Shown here in pieces: positions 10,773 through 20,012 of a DNA stretch of 64,000 bases. Origin of the DNA: Pachysolen tannophilus NRRL Y-2460. Lineage: Eukaryota; Ascomycota; Pichiomycetes; Alaninales; Pachysolenaceae. Under the pieces are notes generated by a model that was not told the DNA's origin, searched no databases, and saw only the letters and a program-made list of their open reading frames with translations. The stretch spans positions 988,145 through 1,052,144 of the forward strand of contig KV454015.1 in the NCBI GenBank assembly GCA_001661245.1, in the 5' to 3' direction. A program made the translations under genes and the position numbers. The first letter of the stretch is position 1. Each line of letters begins with the position of its first letter.

Positions 10773-10831
10773 GGTGTAAGTGGTGTGAATGGTGTAGATG
10801 GTGTAGATGGTGTGAGTGGTGTGAGTGGTGT
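10773..10831 (+). repeat. 9-bp minisatellite GGTGTNNNT upstream of GWT1
   Basis: Seven GGTGT cores are spaced exactly 9 bp apart, at 10773, 10782, 10791, 10800, 10809, 10818 and 10827. Variable linkers are AAGT, GAAT, AGAT, AGAT, GAGT and GAGT. The array is 149-207 bp upstream of the GWT1 ATG, with GGTGT on the coding strand. A related array lies upstream of PRC1 (52228-52336). GGTGT resembles the half-site of Rap1-type telomere-binding proteins. Confidence 0.9.
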
Positions 10832-10979
10832 ATGATGTTTTTATTTTCTTTATTTTTTCCGTAGTGTCTGGGGTTTATACCACGTTAACAGTAAGAAATA
10901 ATAACGAACAGCGCAAATACCATTTAATACTCATGAGGTTTCATGATCTGTATTCATTTTGTTCTGGAGTCAATTCATT

Positions 10980-12539
10980 ATGTCGACTTTAAAAGAAAGG
11001 AAAGAGGCATTTGTCTCTGATCTTACTGGTGGATCTGTTTTTGAGATTTATAAAGTCACTTCTGTGACTTTAGTTTCATATCTGTATTATTTGGCTTTAC
11101 GTGATAAGAAAGTCATAAATGAAAATTCAATTTTTGCTCAAATAGCTGATTTTTATTTGAATTGGATTTTATTATTGTTAAGTGTTACTGTTTACAGTTC
11201 AAATACGGAGAGATTGGTGATTTCACTTATACCACTCTTATTTTTATTATTTTTATGTAATCCAAGTTCAAATGATGAAAAGACAAATATAACTCGCAAA
11301 CAGAAAATTGTGAAAGTAAATTTAAAAGATTTAACGTTAAAGGAGTACTTACCGTATAAGGCTTTTATAACGGTTTATAGATCTCAGATGATGGTCATAA
11401 CTTGTATTGCCATACTTGCTGTGGATTTTAAAACTTTCCCAAGAAGATTTGCTAAAGTAGAAAATTGGGGTACATCGTTAATGGATTTAGGTGTAGGATC
11501 TTTTGTATTTAGTATGGGATTGGTTAGTTGTAGAAATATTCTCAAGAAAAATTTTCAAAATGAAAAGACAAATGGGATTATTAAATTGTTTCAAAAATCT
11601 ATATGGGATACTATACCGGTATTAATCTTGGGTATAATTAGACTTATTAGTGTTAAATTGATTGGATACCAAGAACATGAATCAGAATATGGAACTCATT
11701 GGAATTTTTTTTTTACATTAGGTCTATTACCTTCTTTTGTAACGTTAATATCACCATTAACAAAGATTATTCCTAAGTTTTATTTAAGTATTATCATTGG
11801 TCTTGTTTATGAGTTGACCTTAATAAACACAGAGTTACTAAAATATATATTAGTTGCTCCAAGAGTCGATTTGATCAGTTCAAATAAAGAAGGAATATTT
11901 AGTTTTATTGGTTACCTTGCTATTTTTCTTTCAGGACAAAGCTGTGGACATTACGTATTACCAAGTATTCTAACTTTGAAAAACTTTCATGGTAAAGAAA
12001 TCACCAAAAATGATATTTTAAAAACAAAAAATACAAATTCAATCTTTACAGTATCACCTGTAAAAGGACTACTTATTTCAACAATTATTTATCATTCATT
12101 GTACTATGTTATCAATGTTTGTTATACGTATTCAGTTAGCAGAAAATTAGCTAATTTCTTATACATATTATGGGTATGTGCCTATAATACAACTTTCTTG
12201 TTGGGTTATTTGTACGTTTCAAATTTTTTTTGTAAAGATGACTATAAATTTGAGTATATACTGGGAAATGATGATATTGTTTCTAATGACCATGAAGAAA
12301 TAGAGACACTGATTGAGAAAATTTATTTTAAAAAAACACCGAAATCATTACATTCAGTTAATGCGAATAGTTTGTTAATTTTTTTAGTTTCCAACTTATT
12401 AACAGGACTGGTGAATATGACTATAAATACTTTGGATTGTAACAACTACTATGCAATACTAATATTGATTATTTATTGCTCTACTTTAAGTGTTCTTGCA
12501 AATTTTCTTTATAAGTTTAACATAATCATTAAATTATAG
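10980..12539 (+). CDS. GWT1: GPI-anchor inositol acyltransferase Gwt1
   Basis: The product is 519 aa from the ATG at 10980, giving MSTLKERKEAFVSDLTGGS, which aligns with the S. cerevisiae Gwt1 start. A 7-residue upstream extension begins at a non-ATG codon and is rejected. The protein is highly hydrophobic with about 12-13 membrane segments. Family blocks include LTLKEYLPYKAFITVYRSQMM, FPRRFAKVENWGTSLMDLGVGSF, YGTHWNFFFTLG and the C-terminal NLLTGLVNMTINT. Family knowledge: an ER multispanning enzyme that acylates the inositol of GlcN-PI in GPI precursor synthesis. The Leu of TGLVN is a CTG codon (12408-12410), which supports the standard code. Two upstream ATGs (10933 and 10943) out of frame precede the start. 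Confidence 0.95.
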   Translation: MSTLKERKEAFVSDLTGGSVFEIYKVTSVTLVSYLYYLALRDKKVINENSIFAQIADFYLNWILLLLSVTVYSSNTERLVISLIPLLFLLFLCNPSSNDEKTNITRKQKIVKVNLKDLTLKEYLPYKAFITVYRSQMMVITCIAILAVDFKTFPRRFAKVENWGTSLMDLGVGSFVFSMGLVSCRNILKKNFQNEKTNGIIKLFQKSIWDTIPVLILGIIRLISVKLIGYQEHESEYGTHWNFFFTLGLLPSFVTLISPLTKIIPKFYLSIIIGLVYELTLINTELLKYILVAPRVDLISSNKEGIFSFIGYLAIFLSGQSCGHYVLPSILTLKNFHGKEITKNDILKTKNTNSIFTVSPVKGLLISTIIYHSLYYVINVCYTYSVSRKLANFLYILWVCAYNTTFLLGYLYVSNFFCKDDYKFEYILGNDDIVSNDHEEIETLIEKIYFKKTPKSLHSVNANSLLIFLVSNLLTGLVNMTINTLDCNNYYAILILIIYCSTLSVLANFLYKFNIIIKL

Positions 12540-12694
12540 ATATTAATGTATATAGAGCTCTATCAAATTAAAATTAAATGTATATGATAAATATATATTT
12601 ATATATTCATAAATGTATTGCTTTCAGTGTGTCTGTCATATGACTAATTAACCTTTCCCTTAAAACCCAATCCCTTCATCATCATTAATTCTCC

Positions 12695-13225
12695 TCATAT
12701 ACTTAAAGTGTCAAATTTATTTTCCAATTCAATTTCTACCAAAAACTTTTTAACTTCATTTTGGAGCACAGAATAATTATTAATACCAAATTTTTTCGAA
12801 GCCTCAATAGTTAAATATTCAATATTAACTATCCTCTCATTATGATCATTCACAACAATCAATCTGTTACTCAAAAACTTTTTAAAATTATTATTTATAT
12901 AAATGGGTATCAATGGAACATCCTTTATGCAATGTGATTTCTTTAACTCTTTACCCCGTGTGGAAGCCGATTGATCTACATCCATCAAATCATCATCCTC
13001 ATGCAATTCATTAAGTATCATGAATCTCAATATTATTTCTAACTCTTCCATAGACCTGCTCAAATTGAAAGAGTGTGAATTGAAATAATCCAAAATATCA
13101 AAATAATTTTTATTTACCCATGCCGGATTATTCAAAAAGTTTTCAATATAATATAGTTCATAAAACTTTAATGGCGCCTTTAAAGTGCTATTCAAATGAA
13201 ATATGGTCGGCGTGGTCAGTGTCAT
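12695..13225 (-). CDS. Unrecognised 176-aa protein
   Basis: The open frame runs from an ATG at 13223-13225 and is not overlapped by a better frame. I do not recognise the family. The N-terminal half has aromatic-rich helices (KFYELYYIENFLNN, NKNYFDILDYFNSH). A short acidic linker follows at about 75-85 (LHEDDDLMDVDQ). The C-terminal half alternates beta-like and helical segments (LIPIYINNNFKKFL, NRLIVVNDHNERIV) and ends with a charged helix. No signal peptide or membrane segment is seen. It is convergent with GWT1 and lies just downstream of CHL4 on the same strand (about 165 bp apart). A small replication, chromatin or kinetochore subunit is possible but unsupported. Confidence 0.65.
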   Translation of the reverse strand: MTLTTPTIFHLNSTLKAPLKFYELYYIENFLNNPAWVNKNYFDILDYFNSHSFNLSRSMEELEIILRFMILNELHEDDDLMDVDQSASTRGKELKKSHCIKDVPLIPIYINNNFKKFLSNRLIVVNDHNERIVNIEYLTIEASKKFGINNYSVLQNEVKKFLVEIELENKFDTLSI

Positions 13226-13389
13226 GATTAATAAATCATCAACAGATTGTTAAATATCAGATAAAGGTATTTAAAAATAAGTTTGTTTACGTAACATGCA
13301 AAAAAAAAAATAAAAATACCAAAAAAATAAAAAAATATTATTATTATGCAAACAATTAGAATGAATTGAGTTAAATTTACCTGATTTTT

Positions 13390-14838
13390 TCAGATTAAAG
13401 AGCCGCTACCAGTTTTTTTACTATTGCTATCAAATTCCACATTAACGTACTTATTTCCATTCTCTCCAGTTAGCCATCCGGGCATCTTTACAGGATCAAG
13501 TATTCCCTTTACTGCTAATTCATGTAGACCTCCAAATACGTCATTACCGTCCATTCTTATATCAATTGAAGGACCTTCAGCTTCTCGTCCATGCTCAATT
13601 TCCGGTTCCAGTTCCAGCTCCATCTCCAGAGCTAACTCTGTTGCTGGCTGAAGGTACTTCAATTTGAAATGCACAGATTGGACTGGTGCAATTGACTTAT
13701 ATGGATTAATCTTGGGTTCTTCCTGTTGCTCTTCGTTATCCTCTACATCATCGTTTTCTCCTTCTCCCTCATCATCTTCGTTCTTTGCTGCAATTGATTT
13801 TTTGATTTTCTTTCTCAATGGTCTATCATCTTCAAATAATCTTTCCGATTCTAAAGGAAGTTCCGTACCTTTAAACCTTAAGTTAGCTATTTTTCTTCTC
13901 TCAATTAAAGCCATATTCTCATTTTCATTTCCCACTACAGTTGAATCATCATATATCCTACTTTTATTAACTTCAAAATGATCAGTAGTCTTTCCAAAGG
14001 GAGAAATATCAACAGTTCCATCAGCGTAAGGTGCCCAGCTACCCAAACAATTACTAAATCTAGAATTACCTTTGAATAAAAACATTGTTTCTAATGTTTT
14101 CACAGAACTTTCATCGTCATCTTTAAACAATCTCACTTGCCGTATTGAATTTGATAAACAATTTTCAATGGACTGTAAAACTAATGATGAGACTAAATCA
14201 TTTTCATTTTCAATAGAATGAATTATATGTGGTGAATTTAATGGGATAGCCAAGAAAAAGGGCCTTCTAGAAACTATTATATGTTTATGTCTTTTACCAC
14301 CACTATAAGCCGGACTGATTGAATAATCAAATACTTGAATTCTAATTAAAATCAATGGATAATGTGGATGTTTCGAAATATAAATATGAGATAAATATAA
14401 GTTTGACAAGTTTTTTATTAAATCATTCAAAAACTTTTGAGAGTTCAAATTTATTATAAAATTCTTGGAGTTATGTGTAGTCTTCGCAGTCATTGAACAC
14501 CAATTATTGAAATTTAAAGGTTTATCAATTAAATTTTGAATATCAATTTGTGAAATTTGTAATAAATTTAAACCTTTAGACCAATATTCAGATAATATGT
14601 TATCAATTAATTTCCTCTTGGATTTACTACTCGATAATTTTTGTTGCATCTCTAAAATCTCTTGATACACTTCATCTGGGTTTTTCAAAGGTCTCGTTAT
14701 AGTTGACCATTTACACCAAAATAGACATAAATCAAAAAGTGAATTTCTATTTAACTTCAATAATATCTTGGAAGTAACCAACGGAATTGTTTGTGGAATA
14801 TAAGTATTGGACAATATCCCTCTTCTATGAGGTGCCAT
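13390..14838 (-). CDS. CHL4: Kinetochore protein Chl4 (CENP-N)
   Basis: The product is 482 aa from the ATG at 14836-14838; three upstream codons begin at TTG and are rejected. The N-terminal region has a pyrin-like helical block (SLFDLCLFWCKWSTITRPL, then LLQISQIDIQNLIDKPLNFNNW). A central domain follows with HPHYPLILIRIQVFDYS and the motif GSWAPYADGTVDISPFG, characteristic of Chl4/CENP-N. An acidic stretch (about 350-375) precedes a C-terminal domain with VQSVHFKLKYLQPA and GLHELAVKGILDPVKMPGWLTGENG. Family knowledge: inner kinetochore CCAN subunit that pairs with Iml3 and binds centromeric CENP-A nucleosomes. Length matches S. cerevisiae Chl4 (458 aa). Confidence 0.85.
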   Translation of the reverse strand: MAPHRRGILSNTYIPQTIPLVTSKILLKLNRNSLFDLCLFWCKWSTITRPLKNPDEVYQEILEMQQKLSSSKSKRKLIDNILSEYWSKGLNLLQISQIDIQNLIDKPLNFNNWCSMTAKTTHNSKNFIINLNSQKFLNDLIKNLSNLYLSHIYISKHPHYPLILIRIQVFDYSISPAYSGGKRHKHIIVSRRPFFLAIPLNSPHIIHSIENENDLVSSLVLQSIENCLSNSIRQVRLFKDDDESSVKTLETMFLFKGNSRFSNCLGSWAPYADGTVDISPFGKTTDHFEVNKSRIYDDSTVVGNENENMALIERRKIANLRFKGTELPLESERLFEDDRPLRKKIKKSIAAKNEDDEGEGENDDVEDNEEQQEEPKINPYKSIAPVQSVHFKLKYLQPATELALEMELELEPEIEHGREAEGPSIDIRMDGNDVFGGLHELAVKGILDPVKMPGWLTGENGNKYVNVEFDSNSKKTGSGSLI

Positions 14839-15109
14839 TTTCTCCAAAAAGCTTTAACCTCCTAGCTTTATATATATATATCTATATATATATAATTAAA
14901 AGTATAAATGAATTTAAATAAATTTCCATATATTTAACTTTTGTTTACTATTAAATTTTTTTTCCATAATAAAAAATACGCGTTTATATACACAAACAAT
15001 AATACCAATAAATTCTAAGAATGTATTGATGAATTGACTACAATATATATATAGATATATATAGATATAAATAGATATAAATAAAGATATAGATATAGAT
15101 TGAGGTATC

Positions 15110-16273
15110 TCATTTTGGGTTGTTTCTCTTAATTTCTTCCAAGACTTGGTCCAAAAGTTTGGGGTACCAGATTCTACTTACATCCTGATGGCTCTTTATT
15201 CTGTTCAACAATACAAACCAACCAATAGGTTTATCAACTTGTTCATTGGGTGAGAACTGAAACCCAATTTCACCACGACGATATTTCAGCCAGATTCTAT
15301 CTCTTTCATCTCTTTCCTTTAGCAATTTCTCTGGAACTTTTAGCAGTGTCTTATAAGAACTAATATCGATTGTTTGGAAAAGAGGAATAGATAATCGATC
15401 ACCTTCACCGGGACCTGGGGTAAGGACTCTATGAATTGTACTTTTACAAACACCTTGAGTTATAGCTTCTAAAGTTTGACCCACTGCAACCACTAAGGTG
15501 TCCTGTAAAGGTGGAACTTTTATCCATTCACCTGTATAACTTTCAACTTCCAATGAAGTATGATCTGTTGGTTGGAAAATATAAGTAATGAAATCAGAAT
15601 CTCTATGTTCACCAACTCCTTGATTGGTTTGAACTTTTGCCGTTTTATCTGATAATTTTTCTTTGATTATATCGTTTTTCAAATTAGGGTCAAGTTTATT
15701 AAAATCTGGATATTTTATAATCTTAAGTTTAACTTGTTGTCTTGGTTTTTGGAAAAATTTATCAAAAGAACCTTTTGGTAATTCTAAACTTTCTTCAATC
15801 AAATTAATAAACCATATACTAAAATCTGACATGCTATTCATATAATTTTCGAAAACAGGTCTAAATTTTGGAACTAATGAAGAATCTGGCCATAAATTTG
15901 GACCTTCAATATTTTTCCATAATTCATCATCATTTTGAACAACAGGTTCAGAAAGTTCCGTTGCTAAATCTATTTGTTCTCTCCAATCAACATTTCCAGC
16001 AGTAATCTCGTTTCCTAATTTTGTATAACCCAAGAAATGTTTTGATTTAGTCATTTCAACTTTCAATTTTTCTTCAAGTGGTAAATTGAAAAACTCATTA
16101 GATTCATTAACAACATCTCCAAAAAGCAGATTATCAACAGGAATATTCTTGACATAGAAAAACCCAATATCTAATAAAAACTTCTTCAAATCCAGCAAAA
16201 AAATCGGTTTCGTAGAATCCGCAAAGGCTAAATTTAAATCTAATATCGGTAGTAAATCAGAACTAATTGACAT
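15110..16273 (-). CDS. 2-oxoglutarate/Fe(II) dioxygenase, isopenicillin-N-synthase-like
   Basis: The protein is 387 aa. An N-terminal DIOX_N region (LPILDLNLAF, IGFFYVKNIPVD, FNLPLEEKLKVEM) precedes the jelly-roll oxygenase domain. The Fe(II) triad is visible as H223-x-D225 (GEHRDSDF) and H281 (STIHRV). The 2OG-binding RxS is R293-L-S295. Family knowledge: these enzymes oxidise small molecules or flavonoid/gibberellin-type substrates; yeast members mostly lack assigned substrates. S. cerevisiae has no obvious close homologue. No neighbour reveals the substrate. It is convergent with nothing nearby; its 5' end faces the Oca-like gene across a 327-bp divergent promoter. Confidence 0.9.
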   Translation of the reverse strand: MSISSDLLPILDLNLAFADSTKPIFLLDLKKFLLDIGFFYVKNIPVDNLLFGDVVNESNEFFNLPLEEKLKVEMTKSKHFLGYTKLGNEITAGNVDWREQIDLATELSEPVVQNDDELWKNIEGPNLWPDSSLVPKFRPVFENYMNSMSDFSIWFINLIEESLELPKGSFDKFFQKPRQQVKLKIIKYPDFNKLDPNLKNDIIKEKLSDKTAKVQTNQGVGEHRDSDFITYIFQPTDHTSLEVESYTGEWIKVPPLQDTLVVAVGQTLEAITQGVCKSTIHRVLTPGPGEGDRLSIPLFQTIDISSYKTLLKVPEKLLKERDERDRIWLKYRRGEIGFQFSPNEQVDKPIGWFVLLNRIKSHQDVSRIWYPKLLDQVLEEIKRNNPK

Positions 16274-16531
16274 ATTTGAACAACAAAATCTTCCAAGTTT
16301 TTAATTAAAAACTAACAAAATTACAATTAATCAATCATGTCATGCTACTCTACCTATCTTTATATATAGTAGAAACAATTCACTCTCTCTCTCACTGTGG
16401 ACCTTTTCTTTCATCTTATCATCATTGCGTAATAATTGATGACACCTTGAAATCGCCCCAATACAACATAATAACCCAAAGAAGCCATCAAATAAATAAT
16501 AACTAATTAATTATACATATATTTATATAAT

Positions 16532-16566
<35 letters not shown>

Positions 16567-16600
16567 CTTGATAAATAGTGAAGTAATATTGTGATAAAGA
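16274..16600. other. Divergent promoter, 2OG oxygenase / Oca-like gene
   Basis: The region is AT-rich, with an (AT)n run at about 16520-16566 next to the Oca-like start and a short CT run (CACTCTCTCTCTCACT) near 16380. No gene or strong known motif seen. Confidence 0.55.
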
Positions 16601-17350
16601 ATGATGTCTCAGGGAGATCAGCTATTGCAGCAATTAAGACAGTATGATGAATTAAAACAGCAGAATAATAATAATAGTACTTATAGTTTTTTCCAGCAAC
16701 AGCCTCAAGCAATTGGTCATTATATACCCAACCAACATAATCCAATCCAAAATGATGAAAGGTCTGATGATGACTATAAGAAAATAGATAATGAAGAAGT
16801 TCAGGGGAAAATAGATGTGCAATATACTTCTTTGAAGATTTTGAATAATAAACCTAAATATGTACCACCAATTAATTTTGCTCTTGTTGAAGATGGAATA
16901 TATAGATCAGGACATCCACAACCTATAAATTTCCCGTTTTTATCAAATTTGAAACTTAAGACTATAATATATTTAGGAGATAAAGAAGATAATTATGATT
17001 ATTATAAGTGGATAAAGCAACAAGGAATTCATTTCCATTATTTAAAAATGGAAACTTCAGTTGCTCCTTTAATATTTAATGATCCAGAAGTAATAAAAGC
17101 TGCGTTAAACTTGATAATAAATATCGAGAATTATCCAATATTGATTCACTCGAATAAGGGGAAACATAGAATAGGTGTCTTAGTAGGTGTTATGAGGAAA
17201 TTACTACAAGGATGGTGTTTGAGTGGAACATTTGATGAATATGATAAATTTTCCGGAGGAAAAGGTGAAGGTGATTTGGAATTTATTGAAATGTTTGAAA
17301 CACCATTACAAATTGATGATTCAAAGAAACCGGGGTTTGTAAGATTATAG
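16601..17350 (+). CDS. Siw14/Oca-family phosphatase-like protein lacking catalytic Cys
   Basis: The protein is 249 aa. Residues 1-60 are Gln/Asn-rich and low complexity. The Y_phosphatase2 domain (about 88-245) has VPPINFALVEDGIYRSGHP, LKTIIYLGDKED and FDEYDKFSGG. The P-loop reads IHSNKGKHRIG: His183 and Arg190 are kept, but the nucleophile position is Ser184 (codon TCG), not Cys. As read, it should be catalytically dead. Family knowledge: active Siw14 cleaves inositol pyrophosphates, and several Oca proteins form a complex with it. Inference: a regulatory subunit, most like Oca2. TCG is Ser in every yeast nuclear code, so this is not a CUG artefact. Confidence 0.82.
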   Translation: MMSQGDQLLQQLRQYDELKQQNNNNSTYSFFQQQPQAIGHYIPNQHNPIQNDERSDDDYKKIDNEEVQGKIDVQYTSLKILNNKPKYVPPINFALVEDGIYRSGHPQPINFPFLSNLKLKTIIYLGDKEDNYDYYKWIKQQGIHFHYLKMETSVAPLIFNDPEVIKAALNLIINIENYPILIHSNKGKHRIGVLVGVMRKLLQGWCLSGTFDEYDKFSGGKGEGDLEFIEMFETPLQIDDSKKPGFVRL

Positions 17351-17484
17351 GAGTTATAGTTACATATATATATATATATCTTTTTGGATAACTGTACTCT
17401 ATATATATTCATAAAATTAACTGAAAGCTATGAATTTCTAACAATAATATACAAAACTAAACTTTAAAACTTCTAATCTATATC

Positions 17485-19047
17485 CTAACTAACATCAATA
17501 ACCGTTGAACCAGTTATAACTGCATGTCCATCATTCCCGTCCGATGAAACATTATCTTGTACATGTATTTCTTGATTTCCTCTTTCATTATTATCTTCAC
17601 TGGTTTCATCACTATTCTTGCCATGATTAAAATGTGCAGCATTTTTCTCCTTCATTACATCGTTTGCTGCACCATATTGGTTTGCAACATTGAAGGCTTC
17701 TGAATCTGCTGGAGGTGGTACACCCCACGATAAGAAATCTCTTCTAACTTCAACGTAATCATATGCAAATTCTCCAACTTGATCTTCATCAAGTCCTCTT
17801 TCCTCCAGCTCTTCAGAAACTCTTAGTTTCAAAAAAGGTATTCTCTCCATAATAAAACATATTATAGTTGTAACCACTGTACTATAACCAATGGCAAATA
17901 ATATATAACATATTTGTTTGTAAATTGATCTATAATCATGAGTTATAAAACCACCTTCAGCATCTGTTTGACCATCATAACCAATGATATCCGATGAGCC
18001 AAAGAAAGCATTGAACAATAATCCAACAACACCTGCAAGCCCATGTTCAGCCAAGATATCCAAAGAGTCATCAACTTTAAGTAAAAATTTAATCTTTGTC
18101 GAATAATTACAAATGATACCTGCAATAACACCTTGGATCACAGATCCATATAAAGTGATACAACCAGAAGAAGGAGTAGCTGCAACTAAGCCTGAAATAC
18201 ATCCAGAACATAAACCAACAGCACTCCATTTTTTTTCAATTCTCCAATCTAAAATTACCCAAGTTAATGCTCCAAAGGCAGCAGATAAATTTGTATTCAT
18301 TATCAGATAAACAACTCTTAAAGAAGGGTAAATACATGAAAACCCATTAAAACCTAACCAACCAAAATATAAAAGCATGGTACCTAAGGTGACCATAGAT
18401 ACATTATGTGGTTTAAAATTTCCAATTCTTCTTTCTTTTCTTTTTCCCAAGAATGCAGAATAAACAAATCCACTTACACCTGACAGAATTTCCACTGGAC
18501 CACCACCAGCATAATCTAATACACCCCATTTAGCAGCCCAACCAGAATTTGTATTCCATACTGCACAAGCTATTGGACAATAAACCAAAGTTGCCCATAT
18601 AAAACAGAAAATCATTGATGGAATTAATCTTCCTCTTTCACATGTTGCTCCTACAATAATAGCTAAAGTAACACATAAAAACATCATTTGAAAAATGGCA
18701 AATGCCAATTCTGGATAATCTTCACCTCCTAAAACATTTTGAAACCCAAAATTATGTAAATTACCAATAAATCCATTCGTCGCAGTACTTGAAAAAGCCA
18801 ACGAATAACCCCAAAAATACCATTGAAACATTCCAACAAATCCTGCCAATATACATACTTGAATTAATGATAATGCTGAAGATCTTCTTGCTAAACCTGA
18901 GTATAAATATCCTAAAGCCGGTATCATTATGAAAACCATTGCACAACCAACAGCTAATAATATAATAGCTCCATCATTATAAGTTTCTTCCCATACTTTT
19001 CTCTTTGCTAGTATTTCTACTAAAATTGAAGTTTTACTAGTAGACAT
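17485..19047 (-). CDS. Ammonium transporter, Mep1/Mep3 type
   Basis: The product is 520 aa from the ATG at 19045-19047; two preceding codons start at TTG and are rejected. It is an Amt/Mep/Rh fold with 11 expected membrane segments (first at about 26-50). Family blocks are LGYLYSGLARR, GATCERGRL, LVYCPIACAVWNTNSGW, LDYAGGGPVEILSG and EHGLAGVVGLLFNAFFG. The first twin-His position is Glu186 (GPVEI), while the second His (AEHGLAG) is kept. In S. cerevisiae Mep1 and Mep3 have Glu here and the sensor Mep2 has His, so this is a Mep1/3-type transporter. The cytoplasmic tail (about 410-520) is acidic and Asn-rich. It is convergent with the Oca-like gene. Confidence 0.93.
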   Translation of the reverse strand: MSTSKTSILVEILAKRKVWEETYNDGAIILLAVGCAMVFIMIPALGYLYSGLARRSSALSLIQVCILAGFVGMFQWYFWGYSLAFSSTATNGFIGNLHNFGFQNVLGGEDYPELAFAIFQMMFLCVTLAIIVGATCERGRLIPSMIFCFIWATLVYCPIACAVWNTNSGWAAKWGVLDYAGGGPVEILSGVSGFVYSAFLGKRKERRIGNFKPHNVSMVTLGTMLLYFGWLGFNGFSCIYPSLRVVYLIMNTNLSAAFGALTWVILDWRIEKKWSAVGLCSGCISGLVAATPSSGCITLYGSVIQGVIAGIICNYSTKIKFLLKVDDSLDILAEHGLAGVVGLLFNAFFGSSDIIGYDGQTDAEGGFITHDYRSIYKQICYILFAIGYSTVVTTIICFIMERIPFLKLRVSEELEERGLDEDQVGEFAYDYVEVRRDFLSWGVPPPADSEAFNVANQYGAANDVMKEKNAAHFNHGKNSDETSEDNNERGNQEIHVQDNVSSDGNDGHAVITGSTVIDVS

Positions 19048-20012
19048 TTTCAAAAAAAATTATAATTCTTATAAGCTTGCTTTATTGCTTTAAACCAACT
19101 ATCATGAACAATTTTACTACTGAACAAAAAAATTGAAAAACTTGGAAAACTCTCTTTTTTTTATATATATATATAGATATATTAAATAAGATAAACTATT
19201 TCAAGTTCCCAATTTTTCTTTAACCAAAATTTTCGAGTAGAGAATCTTGTTATTTTATAAATTCTTAAAGATGATCAGTAAAGTGATGACAAGAAATACG
19301 TTTCTTAAAGAATATGCAGAGATATGTACATTGGAAAAAAAAAAAAAGAAAAGCAAAAGAAGAAAAAAAAAAAAAAAAAAACAGAAAAGAAAAATTTTTT
19401 GCTCGGTACGGTTAATTCAGATTATATAATCATTTACTAAGACTACATACGGTATAATATATCAATAGAAATATTATTGCTAGGTTGAATTAACTATTTC
19501 TTAAGCGAGATATTATTGACCTTTAAATTTAAGACTAAACGAGAAAATACTACTGTCTAGGAGTACAATGTCTCATGATTCAGATCGAAAAGTAATTGGG
19601 ATTAACGGTACTATTTGTAGTTAAAAAAAATGTTTAATACCGTATTTTTAAAAATTAATACTCATTAATCTATATGAGTATATATTATTTACTATATACT
19701 GAAGCATAATCAGAAAATGGCTCACGTTTGAAAAAATAAGATAACAAAGTCGTTATCAGTCCACAAACAATAAGCTTTCATAAATAAAATCAATCCAATT
19801 CAATTTTTTTTTTTTTTTTCAGCCAGTTTCATGGTTTTCAATAGTATAACCAATTAAAAAAAATAGATGCTCGGTTTCTGAAGGCATCTTTTCCGTGGAA
19901 AGGAAAAAAATACAAAGAAAAGCCACTTGAAACTTACATTATTTCACTTTTTTTTGGTTGGCATTTATAACCATTTCAGGCACACCTGGTGTTATTGGTA
20001 TTCAATATAGTA
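19048..20012. other. Long MEP upstream region, part 1
   Basis: No supported gene is present. The region holds the MEP promoter with AT-rich boxes (near 19160), a GATAAA at about 19187 and A-rich tracts at 19337-19385. A short Lys-rich open frame over those A-tracts is low-complexity noise. No known repeat was recognised. Confidence 0.5.

Noticed and set aside
10773-10831. Interstitial telomere repeat
   Set aside because: GGTGT is telomere-like, but the 9-bp unit is short and variable, and both arrays lie in promoters of ordinary genes. The species' telomere repeat is not known here.
19247-19429. Small Lys-rich ORF near the MEP promoter
   Set aside because: Driven by A-tracts; no ATG context or homology to support it.
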